Shown one piece after another: positions 17,194-25,427 of a stretch of DNA of 64,000 bases. A program made the translations under genes and the position numbers. The notes below the pieces were generated by a model. It was given only the letters and a program-made list of their open reading frames with translations, ran no database searches and was not told the origin of the DNA. Source of the DNA: Streptomyces sp. F001 (GTDB taxonomy: Bacteria > Actinomycetota > Actinomycetes > Streptomycetales > Streptomycetaceae); NCBI RefSeq assembly GCF_004187715.1, contig NZ_QZWF01000001.1, positions 1,054,001-1,118,000 on the forward strand, read 5' to 3'. Positions within the stretch are counted from its first letter, which is position 1; every line of letters begins with the position of its first letter.

Positions 17194-17902
17194 CGTCCCG
17201 CCCGTTCGAACGGCCCACCCAGGCGTCGATGTCGTAGCCCCGCTCTTCCCAGTAGCCCGGCCGCACGTCTTCGGTGACGGTGATGCCGGAGAGCCATTTC
17301 GCGGACTTGTAGAAGTACATGGGGGCCACATAGAGGCGTACGGGTCCGCCGTGGGCGTGACTGAGATCCTCGTCCTGCATGCGCAGGGCCACCAGGACGT
17401 CGGCGCGGCGGGCCTGGTCGAGGGTGAGGCTCTCGGAGTAGGTGCCGTCGAAGCAGGTGAAGCGCACCGCCCCGGCCGACGGGCGCACTCCCGCGGCGTC
17501 CAGGAGCCGGGACAGGCGCACCCCCTCGAACGGTGTGTCCGGGACCCGCCACCCGGTGACGCACTGCACGTCGCGCACCATCCGGGTCTGCGGCAGGGCG
17601 CGCAGGTCGGCCAGCATGTAGGTGCGCGGTCGGTCCACCAGTCCGTCGACGGTGAGGCGGTAGGTCGTGGCGTTCTTGTGCGGTACGGAGGAGGCGACCG
17701 AGTAGTAGCGGAAGCCGCCGCCGTTGGGCAGCAGGCCGGTCAGGCCGGTGGGGTCCTTGTCCGCGGCGCTGCCGAGGAAGGACTCCAGTCCGCGCTGCAG
17801 GGTGGGCGCGGCCACCACGCCGAGGGCACCCAGGCCGAGGGTGCCGAGCAGGACGCGACGGCCGATCGGCCTGCCCTCCTGCTCGGGTTGTCCGGTATTC
17901 AC
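17177..17902 (-). CDS. Molybdopterin-dependent oxidoreductase (sulfite oxidase-like fold)
   Basis: The protein is 241 aa from GTG 17902. The N-terminus has a twin-arginine-like signal (GRRVLLGTLGLGAL), so the protein is probably exported folded with cofactor. The molybdopterin domain includes VQCVTGWRVPDTPFEGVRL, where the Cys is the expected Mo ligand, then FTCFDGTYSESLTLDQA and HGGPVRLYVAPMYFYKSAKW. The substrate is unknown; methionine sulfoxide or another S/N-oxide would fit the fold. It is coupled to the cytochrome b gene. Confidence 0.85.
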   Translation of the reverse strand: MNTGQPEQEGRPIGRRVLLGTLGLGALGVVAAPTLQRGLESFLGSAADKDPTGLTGLLPNGGGFRYYSVASSVPHKNATTYRLTVDGLVDRPRTYMLADLRALPQTRMVRDVQCVTGWRVPDTPFEGVRLSRLLDAAGVRPSAGAVRFTCFDGTYSESLTLDQARRADVLVALRMQDEDLSHAHGGPVRLYVAPMYFYKSAKWLSGITVTEDVRPGYWEERGYDIDAWVGRSNGRDDEPTS

Positions 17903-18025
17903 CCAGCCATTCGAGCACCCGGGACCCCGGCGCCGCCAGGGAGCGCGGACGCCCGTCAGAATTCCGTAACCCCCGCTCGACCACCGCTGCCGAAACCACC
18001 GCTCCCCCCCTGCTTGGATGGCCCC

Positions 18026-18541
18026 ATGAGCGCTGCTGACGAGATCCTCGACATCGTCGACGAACACGACCGCGTCGTCGGGCAGGCCCCGCGCGGGGAG
18101 GTGTACGCGCAGGGTCTGCGTCACCGGTGCGTGTTCGTCCAGGCCCGGGACGCGGCAGGCCGGATCTTCGTCCACCGCCGCACGCCGGCCAAGCTCGTCT
18201 TCCCCTCCTTGTACGACATGTTCGTCGGCGGCGTCGTCGGCGCGGGCGAGGCCTACGACGATGCGGCGTTGCGCGAGGCCGAGGAGGAACTCGGCGTCAC
18301 CGGGCTACCGCGTCCCGCGTACCTGTTCAAGTTCCTGTACGACAACGGGGCCGGCCACAGCTGGTGGTCCGCCGTCTACGAGGTGCGCTGCGACCTGCCG
18401 GTCCAGCCGCAGGTGGAGGAGGTCGCCTGGCACGACTTCCTGCCCGAGCAGGAGATCGAGCGGCGTCTCACGGAATGGCAGTGGGTCCCGGACGGCCTGG
18501 CGGCCTACGCGCGCCTGAGCGCCTACCGGTCGGCGGGCTGA
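18026..18541 (+). CDS. Nudix hydrolase
   Basis: The protein is 171 aa. A canonical Nudix box spans from GGVVGAGEAYDD to LREAEEELGV (residues about 73-95), and the N-terminus EILDIVDEHDRVVG matches the isopentenyl-isomerase-like/YfcD subgroup. The substrate is unknown. A possible -10 element TTGGAT 6 bases before ATG 18026 suggests a leaderless message. It diverges from the molybdopterin enzyme. Confidence 0.88.
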   Translation: MSAADEILDIVDEHDRVVGQAPRGEVYAQGLRHRCVFVQARDAAGRIFVHRRTPAKLVFPSLYDMFVGGVVGAGEAYDDAALREAEEELGVTGLPRPAYLFKFLYDNGAGHSWWSAVYEVRCDLPVQPQVEEVAWHDFLPEQEIERRLTEWQWVPDGLAAYARLSAYRSAG

Positions 18542-18572
18542 TCCGACCGCGCACCCCGATAGGGTCGTGCAC

Positions 18573-18965
18573 GTGATCGAACTCGTACGGAACGTCCGCC
18601 TGTGGTTCGCACCCCAGCGGATCCGGGCGGAGGGCGTCACGCCCGACTACCGGTTCTCGCTGGCGAACGAGCGCACCTTCCTGGCCTGGCTGCGCACCGC
18701 ACTCGCGCTGATCGGCGGCGGTTTCGCGGTGGACCAGTTCCTGCCGGACCTGAGCCGGGGCTGGCGGGTCGGGCTTGCGCTCGCGCTGCTCGCGGCGGGC
18801 GTGCTGTGCTCCCTGCGGGCGGTCAACCACTGGATGCGCTGCGAGCGCGCCATGCGCCGGGGCGAGGACCTGCCGGTGTCACGGTTCCCGGCGCTGCTGA
18901 GCCTGGTCGTCGCGGTGGTGGCCGTCGCGATGGTCGTGGTCGTGCTGGTCGGGTGGGAGGGATGA
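18573..18965 (+). CDS. DUF202 (YidH-type) membrane protein
   Basis: The protein is 130 aa from GTG 18573. GATAGGG 8 bases upstream could be a -10 element of a leaderless transcript, and an alternative GTG is at 18567. The DUF202 signature FSLANERTFLAWLRTALALI is followed by three hydrophobic helices. Function is unknown. The TGA overlaps the ATG of the next DUF202 gene (ATGA), so the pair is translated together. Confidence 0.85.
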   Translation: MIELVRNVRLWFAPQRIRAEGVTPDYRFSLANERTFLAWLRTALALIGGGFAVDQFLPDLSRGWRVGLALALLAAGVLCSLRAVNHWMRCERAMRRGEDLPVSRFPALLSLVVAVVAVAMVVVVLVGWEG

Positions 18966-19285
18966 GCGCCGTCGCCGCCCCGGAGCGGGATCCGGGACTG
19001 CAACCGGAGCGGACCCGGCTCGCCTGGCGGCGCACCACGCTGTCGGGCACCGTCGCCGCCGTACTCGCCGTGCGGACCGCACTGCACGGCGGGGCGTCGG
19101 CCACCCGGCTCGTCGTCGGTGCCCTGTGCTGTGCCCTCTGGCTGGGCTTCCTGCTGGTCGCCCACCGCCGGATCCACGCGCTCGCGGCGACCGACCGCCC
19201 CACGGCCCTCACACCCCGGTACGCCGCGGCCGCGGCCCTGTGCACGGTCGCCCTGGCCGCCTGCGCCTCCGCGCTGGTCCTCTAG
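18962..19285 (+). CDS. Second DUF202 membrane protein
   Basis: The protein is 107 aa and starts at the ATGA overlap with the preceding DUF202 gene. The motif LQPERTRLAWRRTTLSGTVA is the short DUF202 variant, followed by two more membrane helices and a short C-terminal helix. Paired long and short DUF202 genes are common in Streptomyces. No function is established; the pair may form a heteromeric membrane complex (inference). Confidence 0.83.
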   Translation: MSAVAAPERDPGLQPERTRLAWRRTTLSGTVAAVLAVRTALHGGASATRLVVGALCCALWLGFLLVAHRRIHALAATDRPTALTPRYAAAAALCTVALAACASALVL

Positions 19286-19418
19286 GTCCTGACCGCCGGA
19301 CAGGCACCGGTCAGCCGCGGGTGGGGTACTCGGGCGCCACGCATGCCGGATGCCCGGATATGTTCCGTTCGCGTGGCAGCCTGTCCGTCGTCATCACCCG
19401 CACCCGAAGGTGAGCGCC

Positions 19419-19715
19419 ATGACCACCCTGCACCAGGAACACACCTCCCACACGCACACCCACGGCCCCGCCTGCGGGCACGCCGAGGTGCCGCACGGCG
19501 ACCACATCGACTACGCGCACGACGGCCATCTGCACCGCGCCCACGACGGCCACTGGGACGAGTGCGAGCCCGCCGCGCACACCGCCCACGAGGGGCACGA
19601 CCACCGGCACGGCGAGGACTGCGGCCACATGCGGGTCCAGCACGGCGACCACGTCGACTACCTCCACGACGGCCACCGGCACGCCGCGCACGGCGACCAC
19701 TGGGACGACCACTGA
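19419..19715 (+). CDS. Histidine-rich, probably metal-binding small protein
   Basis: The protein is 98 aa from ATG 19419 (GAAGGTGAG upstream). About a quarter of residues are His, with Asp/Glu and three Cys, arranged in loose repeats of the form HGDHxDYxHDGHxHxAHxxHW: one near residues 25-45 and one near 78-97, with a GHDHRHGEDCGH segment between. There is no signal peptide or membrane segment, so it is probably a cytoplasmic zinc or nickel buffer. No Zur-type operator was recognised upstream. Confidence 0.78.
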   Translation: MTTLHQEHTSHTHTHGPACGHAEVPHGDHIDYAHDGHLHRAHDGHWDECEPAAHTAHEGHDHRHGEDCGHMRVQHGDHVDYLHDGHRHAAHGDHWDDH

Positions 19716-19753
19716 GGTCCTGACGCCCCGGCACTGGCCGACAATCACCCCTC

Positions 19754-19787
19754 GACAGCTCCCCGCCGACCCACGCGGGGAGCTGTC
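19754..19787. terminator. Terminator after the His-rich gene
   Basis: A perfect 13-bp stem (GACAGCTCCCCGC and its complement) with an 8-base loop and no T tract, 38 bases after the stop codon. Confidence 0.75.
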
Positions 19788-19827
19788 GGCCTATCGTGGC
19801 TCCGATCACGTTCAGGCGATGCTCTGG

Positions 19828-19847
19828 ACTACATACCGACCGGTCGG
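19828..19847. promoter_or_regulatory. TetR-type operator upstream of the phosphotransferase operon
   Basis: ACTACATACCGACCGGT (19828-19844) continues to a 12-bp palindrome CCGACCGGTCGG (19836-19847). The same 17 bases occur on the minus strand at 25281-25297 upstream of the SDR gene. The shared site links both operons to the TetR gene lying between them (inference). Confidence 0.65.
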
Positions 19848-19889
19848 CATCATAAGTCGGGTCCTGTTCACACGTCCGTAGGAGCGACG

Positions 19890-20912
19890 ATGGTTGCCGA
19901 CCACCCGCCAGGCCTCGATCCCGACCGGCTGCGCGGCCTGCTCGACCGTGAGCGGCCCGGCCTGGTGCGCGGCCCGCTGACCGGCCGGCTGATCGAGGGC
20001 GGACGGTCGAACCTCACGTACATCGTCTCCGACGGCGTGTCGCAGTGGGTCGTACGACGGCCGCCGCTCGGTCATGTCCTGGCCACCGCGCACGACATGA
20101 AGCGCGAACACCGGGTGATCAGCGCCCTGCACCGGACGAAGGTGCCGGTGCCGCGTCCGGTGCTGCTGTGCGAGGACGAGGAGGTGCTCGGAGCGCCGTT
20201 CTACGTCATGGAGTTCGTGCCCGGCACCCCGTACCGCACCGCCGAGCAGCTCGCCCCGCTCGGCCCGGAGCGCACCCGGGGCGCGGTGCTGTCGCTGGTG
20301 GACACGCTCGTCGACCTGCACGCGGTCGACCCCGACGAGGTCGGGCTCGCCGACTTCGGCCGGCCCGAGGGCTTCCTGGACCGGCAGCTGCGCCGCTGGG
20401 GCAAGCAGCTGGACGCCTCCCGCAACCGCGACCTGGCCGGCATCGACGAACTGCACGCCGCCCTCGGCCGGGAGCTGCCCCACTCCCCCGCGCCGGCCGT
20501 CGTGCACGGCGACTACCGGCTGGACAACGTCCTGATCGGCGAGAACGACCGGATCACGGCGGTGCTGGACTGGGAGATGTCCACGCTCGGGGATCCGCTG
20601 ACCGACCTGGGCCTGCTCGTGATGTACAGCATGCCGCTGGGCATGTCCGACTCGCCCGTCTCCACCACCGCCGAGGCCCCTGGGCACCCGGATCCGGCCG
20701 AGATCGTCGAGCGGTACGCCGCCCGCTCCGGGCGCGATGTCTCGGCGATCTCCTGGTACACGGCGTTCGCCTGGTTCAAGCTCGCCGTGATCCTGGAGGG
20801 CATCCACTACCGCTACACCCTCGGCCAGACCGTCGGGCGCGGCTTCGACCGCATCGGCGACCTGGTTCCCGTCTTCATCGAGCACGGCCTGACCACCCTT
20901 CAGGAAGGCTGA
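19890..20912 (+). CDS. APH-family phosphotransferase (ACAD10/11 kinase-domain type)
   Basis: The protein is 340 aa from ATG 19890 (GGAG upstream). It has the aminoglycoside-phosphotransferase fold: nucleotide loop LIEGGRSNLTYIV, catalytic HGDYRLDNVLIG and metal-binding AVLDWEMSTLGDPLTDLG. It resembles the N-terminal kinase domain of human ACAD10/ACAD11, which phosphorylates 4-hydroxyacyl-CoA before the dehydrogenase step. The acyl-CoA dehydrogenase gene follows after 6 bases, supporting a shared role in degrading hydroxylated fatty acids or similar acyl-CoAs. Confidence 0.88.
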   Translation: MVADHPPGLDPDRLRGLLDRERPGLVRGPLTGRLIEGGRSNLTYIVSDGVSQWVVRRPPLGHVLATAHDMKREHRVISALHRTKVPVPRPVLLCEDEEVLGAPFYVMEFVPGTPYRTAEQLAPLGPERTRGAVLSLVDTLVDLHAVDPDEVGLADFGRPEGFLDRQLRRWGKQLDASRNRDLAGIDELHAALGRELPHSPAPAVVHGDYRLDNVLIGENDRITAVLDWEMSTLGDPLTDLGLLVMYSMPLGMSDSPVSTTAEAPGHPDPAEIVERYAARSGRDVSAISWYTAFAWFKLAVILEGIHYRYTLGQTVGRGFDRIGDLVPVFIEHGLTTLQEG

Positions 20913-20918
20913 TCCGCC

Positions 20919-22133
20919 ATGGACTTCGCTTTCGACGCGCGCACCGAGGAGCTGCGCGCCAAGCTGCTCGCCTTCATGGACGAGTACGTGTATCCGGCCG
21001 AGCAGGTCGCCCACGAGCAGCGTGAGCGGCTCGCCTCGCCGTGGGACACCCCGCCGATCGTCGAGGAGCTGAAGACCGAGGCGCGCCGCCGGGGCCTGTG
21101 GAACCTCTTCCTGCCCGACGCCGAGCACGGCGCCGGGCTGACCAACCTCCAGTACGCTCCGCTCGCCGAGATCACCGGCCGCTCCCCGCAGCTCGCGCCG
21201 ACCGCGACGAACTGCGCCGCGCCGGACACCGGGAACATGGAGGTGCTCGCGCAGTTCGGTGACGAGCAGCAGAAGAAGCAGTGGCTCCAGCCGCTGCTCG
21301 CCGGTGAGATCCGGTCGGCGTTCGCGATGACCGAGCCGGAGGTGGCCTCCTCCGACGCCACCAACATCACCACGCACATCGAGCGGGACGGCGACGAGTA
21401 CGTCATCACCGGCCGCAAGTGGTACATCTCCGGGGCGATGAACCCGGACTGCAGGATCTTCATCGTGATGGGCAAGACGGACCCCGACGGGGCGGACATC
21501 CGCCGTCAGCAGTCCATGGTCCTGGTCCCTCGCGACACACCCGGCGTGACTGTCAAGCGCGCCATGCAGGTCTTCGGCTACGAGGACCACTGGCACGGCG
21601 GCCACGCCGAGGTGATCTTCGACCACGCGCGCGTGCCGGTGTCGAACCTGATCGGCGAGGAGGGCGGCGGCTTCGCCATCGCCCAGGCCCGGCTCGGTCC
21701 CGGCCGGATCCACCACTGCATGCGGCTGATCGGCATGGCCGAGCGGGCGATCGAGCTGATGTGCCGACGGGCCGTCTCCCGCACGGCCTTCGGCAAGCCG
21801 CTGGCCCAGCAGGGTGTGGTCCACAACTGGATCGCGGACGCACGGGTCGCCGTGGAGCAGCTGCGCCTGCTGGTACTGAAGACGGCCTGGATGATGGACA
21901 CGGTCGGCAACCGGGGCGCCCACACGGAGATCCAGGCCATCAAGATCGCCACGCCCCGCACGGTCGTCGGCATCCTCGACAAGGCGATCCAGCTGCACGG
22001 TGCGGGCGGTGTGAGCCAGGACTTCCCGCTGGCCGAGCTGTACGCCGGTGCACGGACGCTGATGATCGCCGACGGCCCCGACGAGGTGCACCAGCGGTCG
22101 CTGGCGCGGCGGGAGCTGAAGAAATACCTGTGA
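20919..22133 (+). CDS. Acyl-CoA dehydrogenase, ACAD10/11 type
   Basis: The protein is 404 aa. The flavin/substrate blocks are FAMTEPEVASSDATNI and ITGRKWYISGAMNP. The C-terminus MIADGPDEVHQRSLARRELK is typical of the ACAD10/11 subfamily. It follows the phosphotransferase by 6 bases; together they mimic the two-domain ACAD11 protein as separate subunits. It ends at a strong hairpin and faces the TetR gene. Confidence 0.92.
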   Translation: MDFAFDARTEELRAKLLAFMDEYVYPAEQVAHEQRERLASPWDTPPIVEELKTEARRRGLWNLFLPDAEHGAGLTNLQYAPLAEITGRSPQLAPTATNCAAPDTGNMEVLAQFGDEQQKKQWLQPLLAGEIRSAFAMTEPEVASSDATNITTHIERDGDEYVITGRKWYISGAMNPDCRIFIVMGKTDPDGADIRRQQSMVLVPRDTPGVTVKRAMQVFGYEDHWHGGHAEVIFDHARVPVSNLIGEEGGGFAIAQARLGPGRIHHCMRLIGMAERAIELMCRRAVSRTAFGKPLAQQGVVHNWIADARVAVEQLRLLVLKTAWMMDTVGNRGAHTEIQAIKIATPRTVVGILDKAIQLHGAGGVSQDFPLAELYAGARTLMIADGPDEVHQRSLARRELKKYL

Positions 22134-22141
22134 GCGCATGG

Positions 22142-22175
22142 GTAAGGGGCGCCCTCCCTGGAGGGCGCCCCTTAC
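22142..22175. terminator. Bidirectional terminator between acyl-CoA dehydrogenase and tetR
   Basis: A perfect 16-bp inverted repeat (GTAAGGGGCGCCCTCC and its complement) with two bases between the arms sits between two convergent genes, 9 bases after each stop region. Confidence 0.85.
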
Positions 22176-22183
22176 TTCCACGT

Positions 22184-22786
22184 TCAGGGTCGCAGCGCAC
22201 GCAGCAGCAGATCCGCCAGCTGGTCGGCGACCTCCTGCGGGCTGAGCGGACCGTCGGGCCGGTACCAGGTCGACAAGTGGTGCACGGACCCGAAGTGGTA
22301 GTCCACCACCAGGTCCGCCGGGGTCTCCTTGGAGAAGACGCCCGCCTCCTGGCCCTCCTCGATCAGTGCACGGAAGCGTTCGTGATAGCGGCGGCGCTCC
22401 GCGCGCACCTGCTTGTTCTTCTCCGGGCTCAGGTGGTGCATGGAGCGGAAGAAGATCATAGCGTCGTCGAGGTTCTCGATCGTCGTGACCACGACGTCGG
22501 CCGCGGCGGCCCGCAGCCGCTGCTCCACCGGCTCGTCGGCGTCCGCGAAGGCGTCGAGACGCTCCTGCTGGACGCGCAGCACGCGGGCGTACACCTCGTG
22601 CAGAAGGTCGTCCTTGGAGCCGAAGTAGTGGTACAGCGCCCCCTTGGTGACGCCGGCCGCCTCGACGATCTCCTGCACCGAGGTGCGGTCGTAACCCCGC
22701 TCCGCGAAGAGCCGGGTGGCGGCGGCCAGCAGCCGCTGCGGCACAGGAGCCCCGTCCCCGTCCGTCGTCCTGGGCACTGCCGCCAC
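22184..22786 (-). CDS. TetR regulator, probably of the flanking acyl-CoA genes
   Basis: The protein is 200 aa. The N-terminal helix-turn-helix (SVQEIVEAAGVTKGALYHYF) is at residues about 38-57, followed by a KstR2/FadR-like ligand domain (HHLSPEKNKQVRAERRRYHE). It lies between the phosphotransferase-dehydrogenase operon and the acyl-CoA synthetase-SDR operon, whose promoters share the same operator-like sequence, so it is the likely repressor with an acyl-CoA inducer (inference). The synthetase gene ends 17 bases upstream, so it may be co-transcribed. Confidence 0.88.
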   Translation of the reverse strand: MAAVPRTTDGDGAPVPQRLLAAATRLFAERGYDRTSVQEIVEAAGVTKGALYHYFGSKDDLLHEVYARVLRVQQERLDAFADADEPVEQRLRAAAADVVVTTIENLDDAMIFFRSMHHLSPEKNKQVRAERRRYHERFRALIEEGQEAGVFSKETPADLVVDYHFGSVHHLSTWYRPDGPLSPQEVADQLADLLLRALRP

Positions 22787-22803
22787 CTGCCTTCCGTGAT
22801 GTC

Positions 22804-24471
22804 CTACTGACTTTCGTGTGAACGGGAACGCAATTCCCGACGGAGGATCTTCCCACTCGCCGTCTTCGGCAAGTCGGGCAGGATCTCCACCTGCCGCGGG
22901 TACTTGTAAGCGGCCAGTCTCTCCTTGCAGTACGCGGCGAGCGCATCCGGGTCCGGATCGGCCCCCGGACGGAGGCTGATGTAGGCCTTGACCGTCTCAC
23001 CGCGGTACCCGTCGGGGACGCCGACGACGGCCGCCTCGCGTACCGCCGGGTGGGTGTAGAGCACGTCCTCGACCTCGCGCGGCCACACCTTGAAGCCGGA
23101 CGCGTTGATCATGTCCTTCTTGCGGTCGACGACATACAGCCAGCCCTCGGCGTCCATGAACCCGATGTCCCCGGTGCGCAGCTCGCCGTCGGGGAAGGTC
23201 TCGGCGGTGGCGTCGGGGCGCCGCCAGTAGCCGGGCACGACCTGGGGCCCACGGACGACGATCTCACCCTGCTCCCCGAACGGCATCTCCGCCCCCCGGT
23301 CGTCGACGATGCGTACGACGGTGTCCGGCCCCGGCACACCCACGGCCAGCGTCCCCGACGCCGGGTCGACGGGCGCCTCCCGGCCGGGCGGGACGGAGGC
23401 ACAGGGGGCGGTGCACTCGGTGAGCCCGTAGCCGTTGCGGATGTACGGACCGAAGCCGGCGCGGAACTTCTCCACCAGGGCGGGCGGCAGTGGAGCGCCG
23501 CCGGAGGAGATGACCCGGAAGGAGGAGAAGTGGTCCGGGGTGACGGACGGGTGGGCGGCCAGCGCCATGAAGGCGGTGGACGGGCCGACCGTGTAGTGCG
23601 GCCGGTGCGCGGCGAACGCGTCGAGCACGACGCCCGCCTCGAACCGGTACGCCAGCACCAGCGTGCCCGCACTGTTGAGGCAGGCGCCGAACTGGCACAC
23701 CATGCCGGTGATGTGGAACAGCGGCGCCATCGCGAAGTAGACCGGCGCCTCGGGCAGCCCGAGGCCGGTCCGCTGCCGCTCGGCGTTGTACATGATGTTG
23801 CCGTGGGTGTTGGTGGCGCCCTTGGGGGTGCCGCTGGTGCCCGAGGTGTAGCTGATCAGCGCGATGTCGCCCGGGCCCGGATCGCGGCCCTCCGGCGCCT
23901 TGTGCCCCTGCCGGGCGACGGCCGTGAGGTCGTCGGCGTCCGGGGCCTGCGGCAGCCGCTCGAAGCCCAGCACGCGCGCGTCCTGCCGGGTTTGGAAGTC
24001 CAACTCACAGGCGGTGAGCACGATCCGCACCGGCGAGTCCGCCGCCGTGTCGCGCAGATACGACTCCCAGGCCCGGTCGGAGCAGATCAGCGCGGCCACC
24101 TCGCCGTCCCGCAGGACATGGCCGACCTCCCCCGCCTTGTACATGGGGTTGACCGGCACGACGACCGCGCCCGCCTTCCAGGCGCCGAGCACGGCAAGCA
24201 CGAAGTGCGGTGAGTTCTGCAACAGGACGGCGACCCGGTCGCCGCGCTCCAGACCGCGCGCGGCGAGGTGCCCGGCGACGGAATCGGTGAGCTCGTCGAC
24301 GTCGCGGTACGTCAGGCGCCCGTCGAAGTAGGCGAGGAACGTACGGTCCGGCGCTTCGCCCATGACCCTGCGCAGGGCGTGCACCAGGGAGCCGGCGGGG
24401 TCGATCGGGGCGCGCTGGGCGTCGTCGAGCAGGTCCAGCCAGGGCTTGGCCTCGTACCTGGAGCCGGTCAC
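22804..24471 (-). CDS. Acyl-CoA synthetase (AMP-forming)
   Basis: The protein is 555 aa from GTG 24471, which overlaps the SDR stop (GTGA) and follows GGAGG. Adenylate-forming motifs are SYTSGTSGTPKGATNTHGN, NGYGLTECTAP, LRTGDIGFMDAEGWLYVVDR and the catalytic-lysine end LPKTASGKILRRELR. It activates a carboxylic acid to acyl-CoA; a medium/long-chain fatty acid is the family norm, but the substrate is not determined. Membership in the SDR-synthetase-TetR operon supports a catabolic role. Confidence 0.93.
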   Translation of the reverse strand: MTGSRYEAKPWLDLLDDAQRAPIDPAGSLVHALRRVMGEAPDRTFLAYFDGRLTYRDVDELTDSVAGHLAARGLERGDRVAVLLQNSPHFVLAVLGAWKAGAVVVPVNPMYKAGEVGHVLRDGEVAALICSDRAWESYLRDTAADSPVRIVLTACELDFQTRQDARVLGFERLPQAPDADDLTAVARQGHKAPEGRDPGPGDIALISYTSGTSGTPKGATNTHGNIMYNAERQRTGLGLPEAPVYFAMAPLFHITGMVCQFGACLNSAGTLVLAYRFEAGVVLDAFAAHRPHYTVGPSTAFMALAAHPSVTPDHFSSFRVISSGGAPLPPALVEKFRAGFGPYIRNGYGLTECTAPCASVPPGREAPVDPASGTLAVGVPGPDTVVRIVDDRGAEMPFGEQGEIVVRGPQVVPGYWRRPDATAETFPDGELRTGDIGFMDAEGWLYVVDRKKDMINASGFKVWPREVEDVLYTHPAVREAAVVGVPDGYRGETVKAYISLRPGADPDPDALAAYCKERLAAYKYPRQVEILPDLPKTASGKILRRELRSRSHESQ

Positions 24472-25232
24472 CGCGCCGCCTCCCACTTCTGCTGGATGTG
24501 GTTCATGCTGGTCAGCCAGCGGTCCGGGTCGGTGGCCCGGGCCTGGTAGTACCCGGCGACCTCGGGGTGCGGCAGGATCAGGAAGCGGTCCTCCTCGATG
24601 CCCTTGAAGAGGGCGTCCGCCACGTCCTCGGGCTCGATCGCGGTCGGCACCAGCACCAGGTCACCCGCGCTGCCGGTACCGGCCAGCATGTCGGTGCGCA
24701 CACCCTGCGGGCAGATCGCGTGGACCTTCAGGCCCCGGTGGCGGTAGGTCAGGGACAGCCACTCGGCGAAGGCATAGGCGCCGTGCTTGGTGACGGCGTA
24801 GGGCGCGGCGCCGATCATGGTGAGCAGCCCGGCGGCGGAGACGGTGGACACGAAACGCCCGCTGCCGCGCTCCAGCCAGTCCGGCAGCAGCGCCTGCGCT
24901 GCACGGACGTGAGCCATCACGTTGACGTCCCAGGCGAGCGCCCAGACGTCCTCGCCGGCCGCCTCGGAACCGCCGGAGGCGACGCCGGCGTTGGCGCAGT
25001 AGACGTCGACCGTGCCACCGAGCGCGTCCCGCGCCGTGCCGACGATCGCGGAGGCGTCGCCGGGGACGGCGATGCCGCCGATCTCCTCGGCCACCGCCTC
25101 GGCCTTGCCGGCATCCAGGTCGTTGACGACGACACGCGCCCCTTCGGCGGCGAACCGACGGGCCAGGGCGGCCCCGATCCCGCCCCCTGCTCCGGTGACG
25201 ACGACTCCGGCACCCTGCACGGCTTCCACCAT
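24468..25232 (-). CDS. Short-chain dehydrogenase/reductase
   Basis: The protein is 254 aa. ATG 25232 follows AAGGAG; an upstream ATG at 25253 is less likely. The Rossmann motif is TGAGGGIGAALA, NAG is in YCANAGVASG, and the catalytic Ser-Tyr-Lys lies in STVSAAGLL and YAVTKHGAY. It probably oxidises or reduces a hydroxyacyl intermediate. It is the first gene of the SDR-synthetase-TetR operon and has the 17-bp operator match 49-65 bases upstream. Confidence 0.92.
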   Translation of the reverse strand: MVEAVQGAGVVVTGAGGGIGAALARRFAAEGARVVVNDLDAGKAEAVAEEIGGIAVPGDASAIVGTARDALGGTVDVYCANAGVASGGSEAAGEDVWALAWDVNVMAHVRAAQALLPDWLERGSGRFVSTVSAAGLLTMIGAAPYAVTKHGAYAFAEWLSLTYRHRGLKVHAICPQGVRTDMLAGTGSAGDLVLVPTAIEPEDVADALFKGIEEDRFLILPHPEVAGYYQARATDPDRWLTSMNHIQQKWEAAR

Positions 25233-25280
25233 CGGTCTCCTTCGACACGACACGACACGGCTCTGCGGACCGCCAGACTA

Positions 25281-25297
25281 ACCGGTCGGTATGTAGT
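25281..25297. promoter_or_regulatory. TetR-type operator upstream of the SDR operon
   Basis: On the minus strand this reads ACTACATACCGACCGGT, identical over 17 bases to 19828-19844. It lies 49-65 bases upstream of the SDR start, in a normal promoter position. Confidence 0.65.
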
Positions 25298-25330
25298 AAA
25301 GGAAGGGCACCGGCAACGCCTCAGGGGGGC

Positions 25331-25380
25331 GGGGCTGTATCGATATGCGGCTCCGCCGCGCGGGCGCGACCAGCCACGAA
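25331..25380. repeat. Dispersed Streptomyces intergenic repeat, copy 1
   Basis: This segment is the reverse complement of a sequence recurring at about 49405-49446. Both contain GGCTGGTCGCGCCC, GCGGCGGAGCCGCATATCG and a CTGT/ACAG end. It sits between the SDR promoter and the NamZ gene. I recall this type of sequence as a frequent intergenic repeat in Streptomyces genomes. Confidence 0.6.
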
Positions 25381-25427
25381 CTACCGGTACCTTCCCCACA
25401 ACCTGCAGCAGCAATACCGTGCCCCCC

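Noticed and set aside
19812..23000. Minus-strand open frame of 1,062 codons
   Set aside because: It runs antisense through the phosphotransferase and acyl-CoA dehydrogenase and out of frame through tetR, all with clear motifs. It is a GC-bias shadow.
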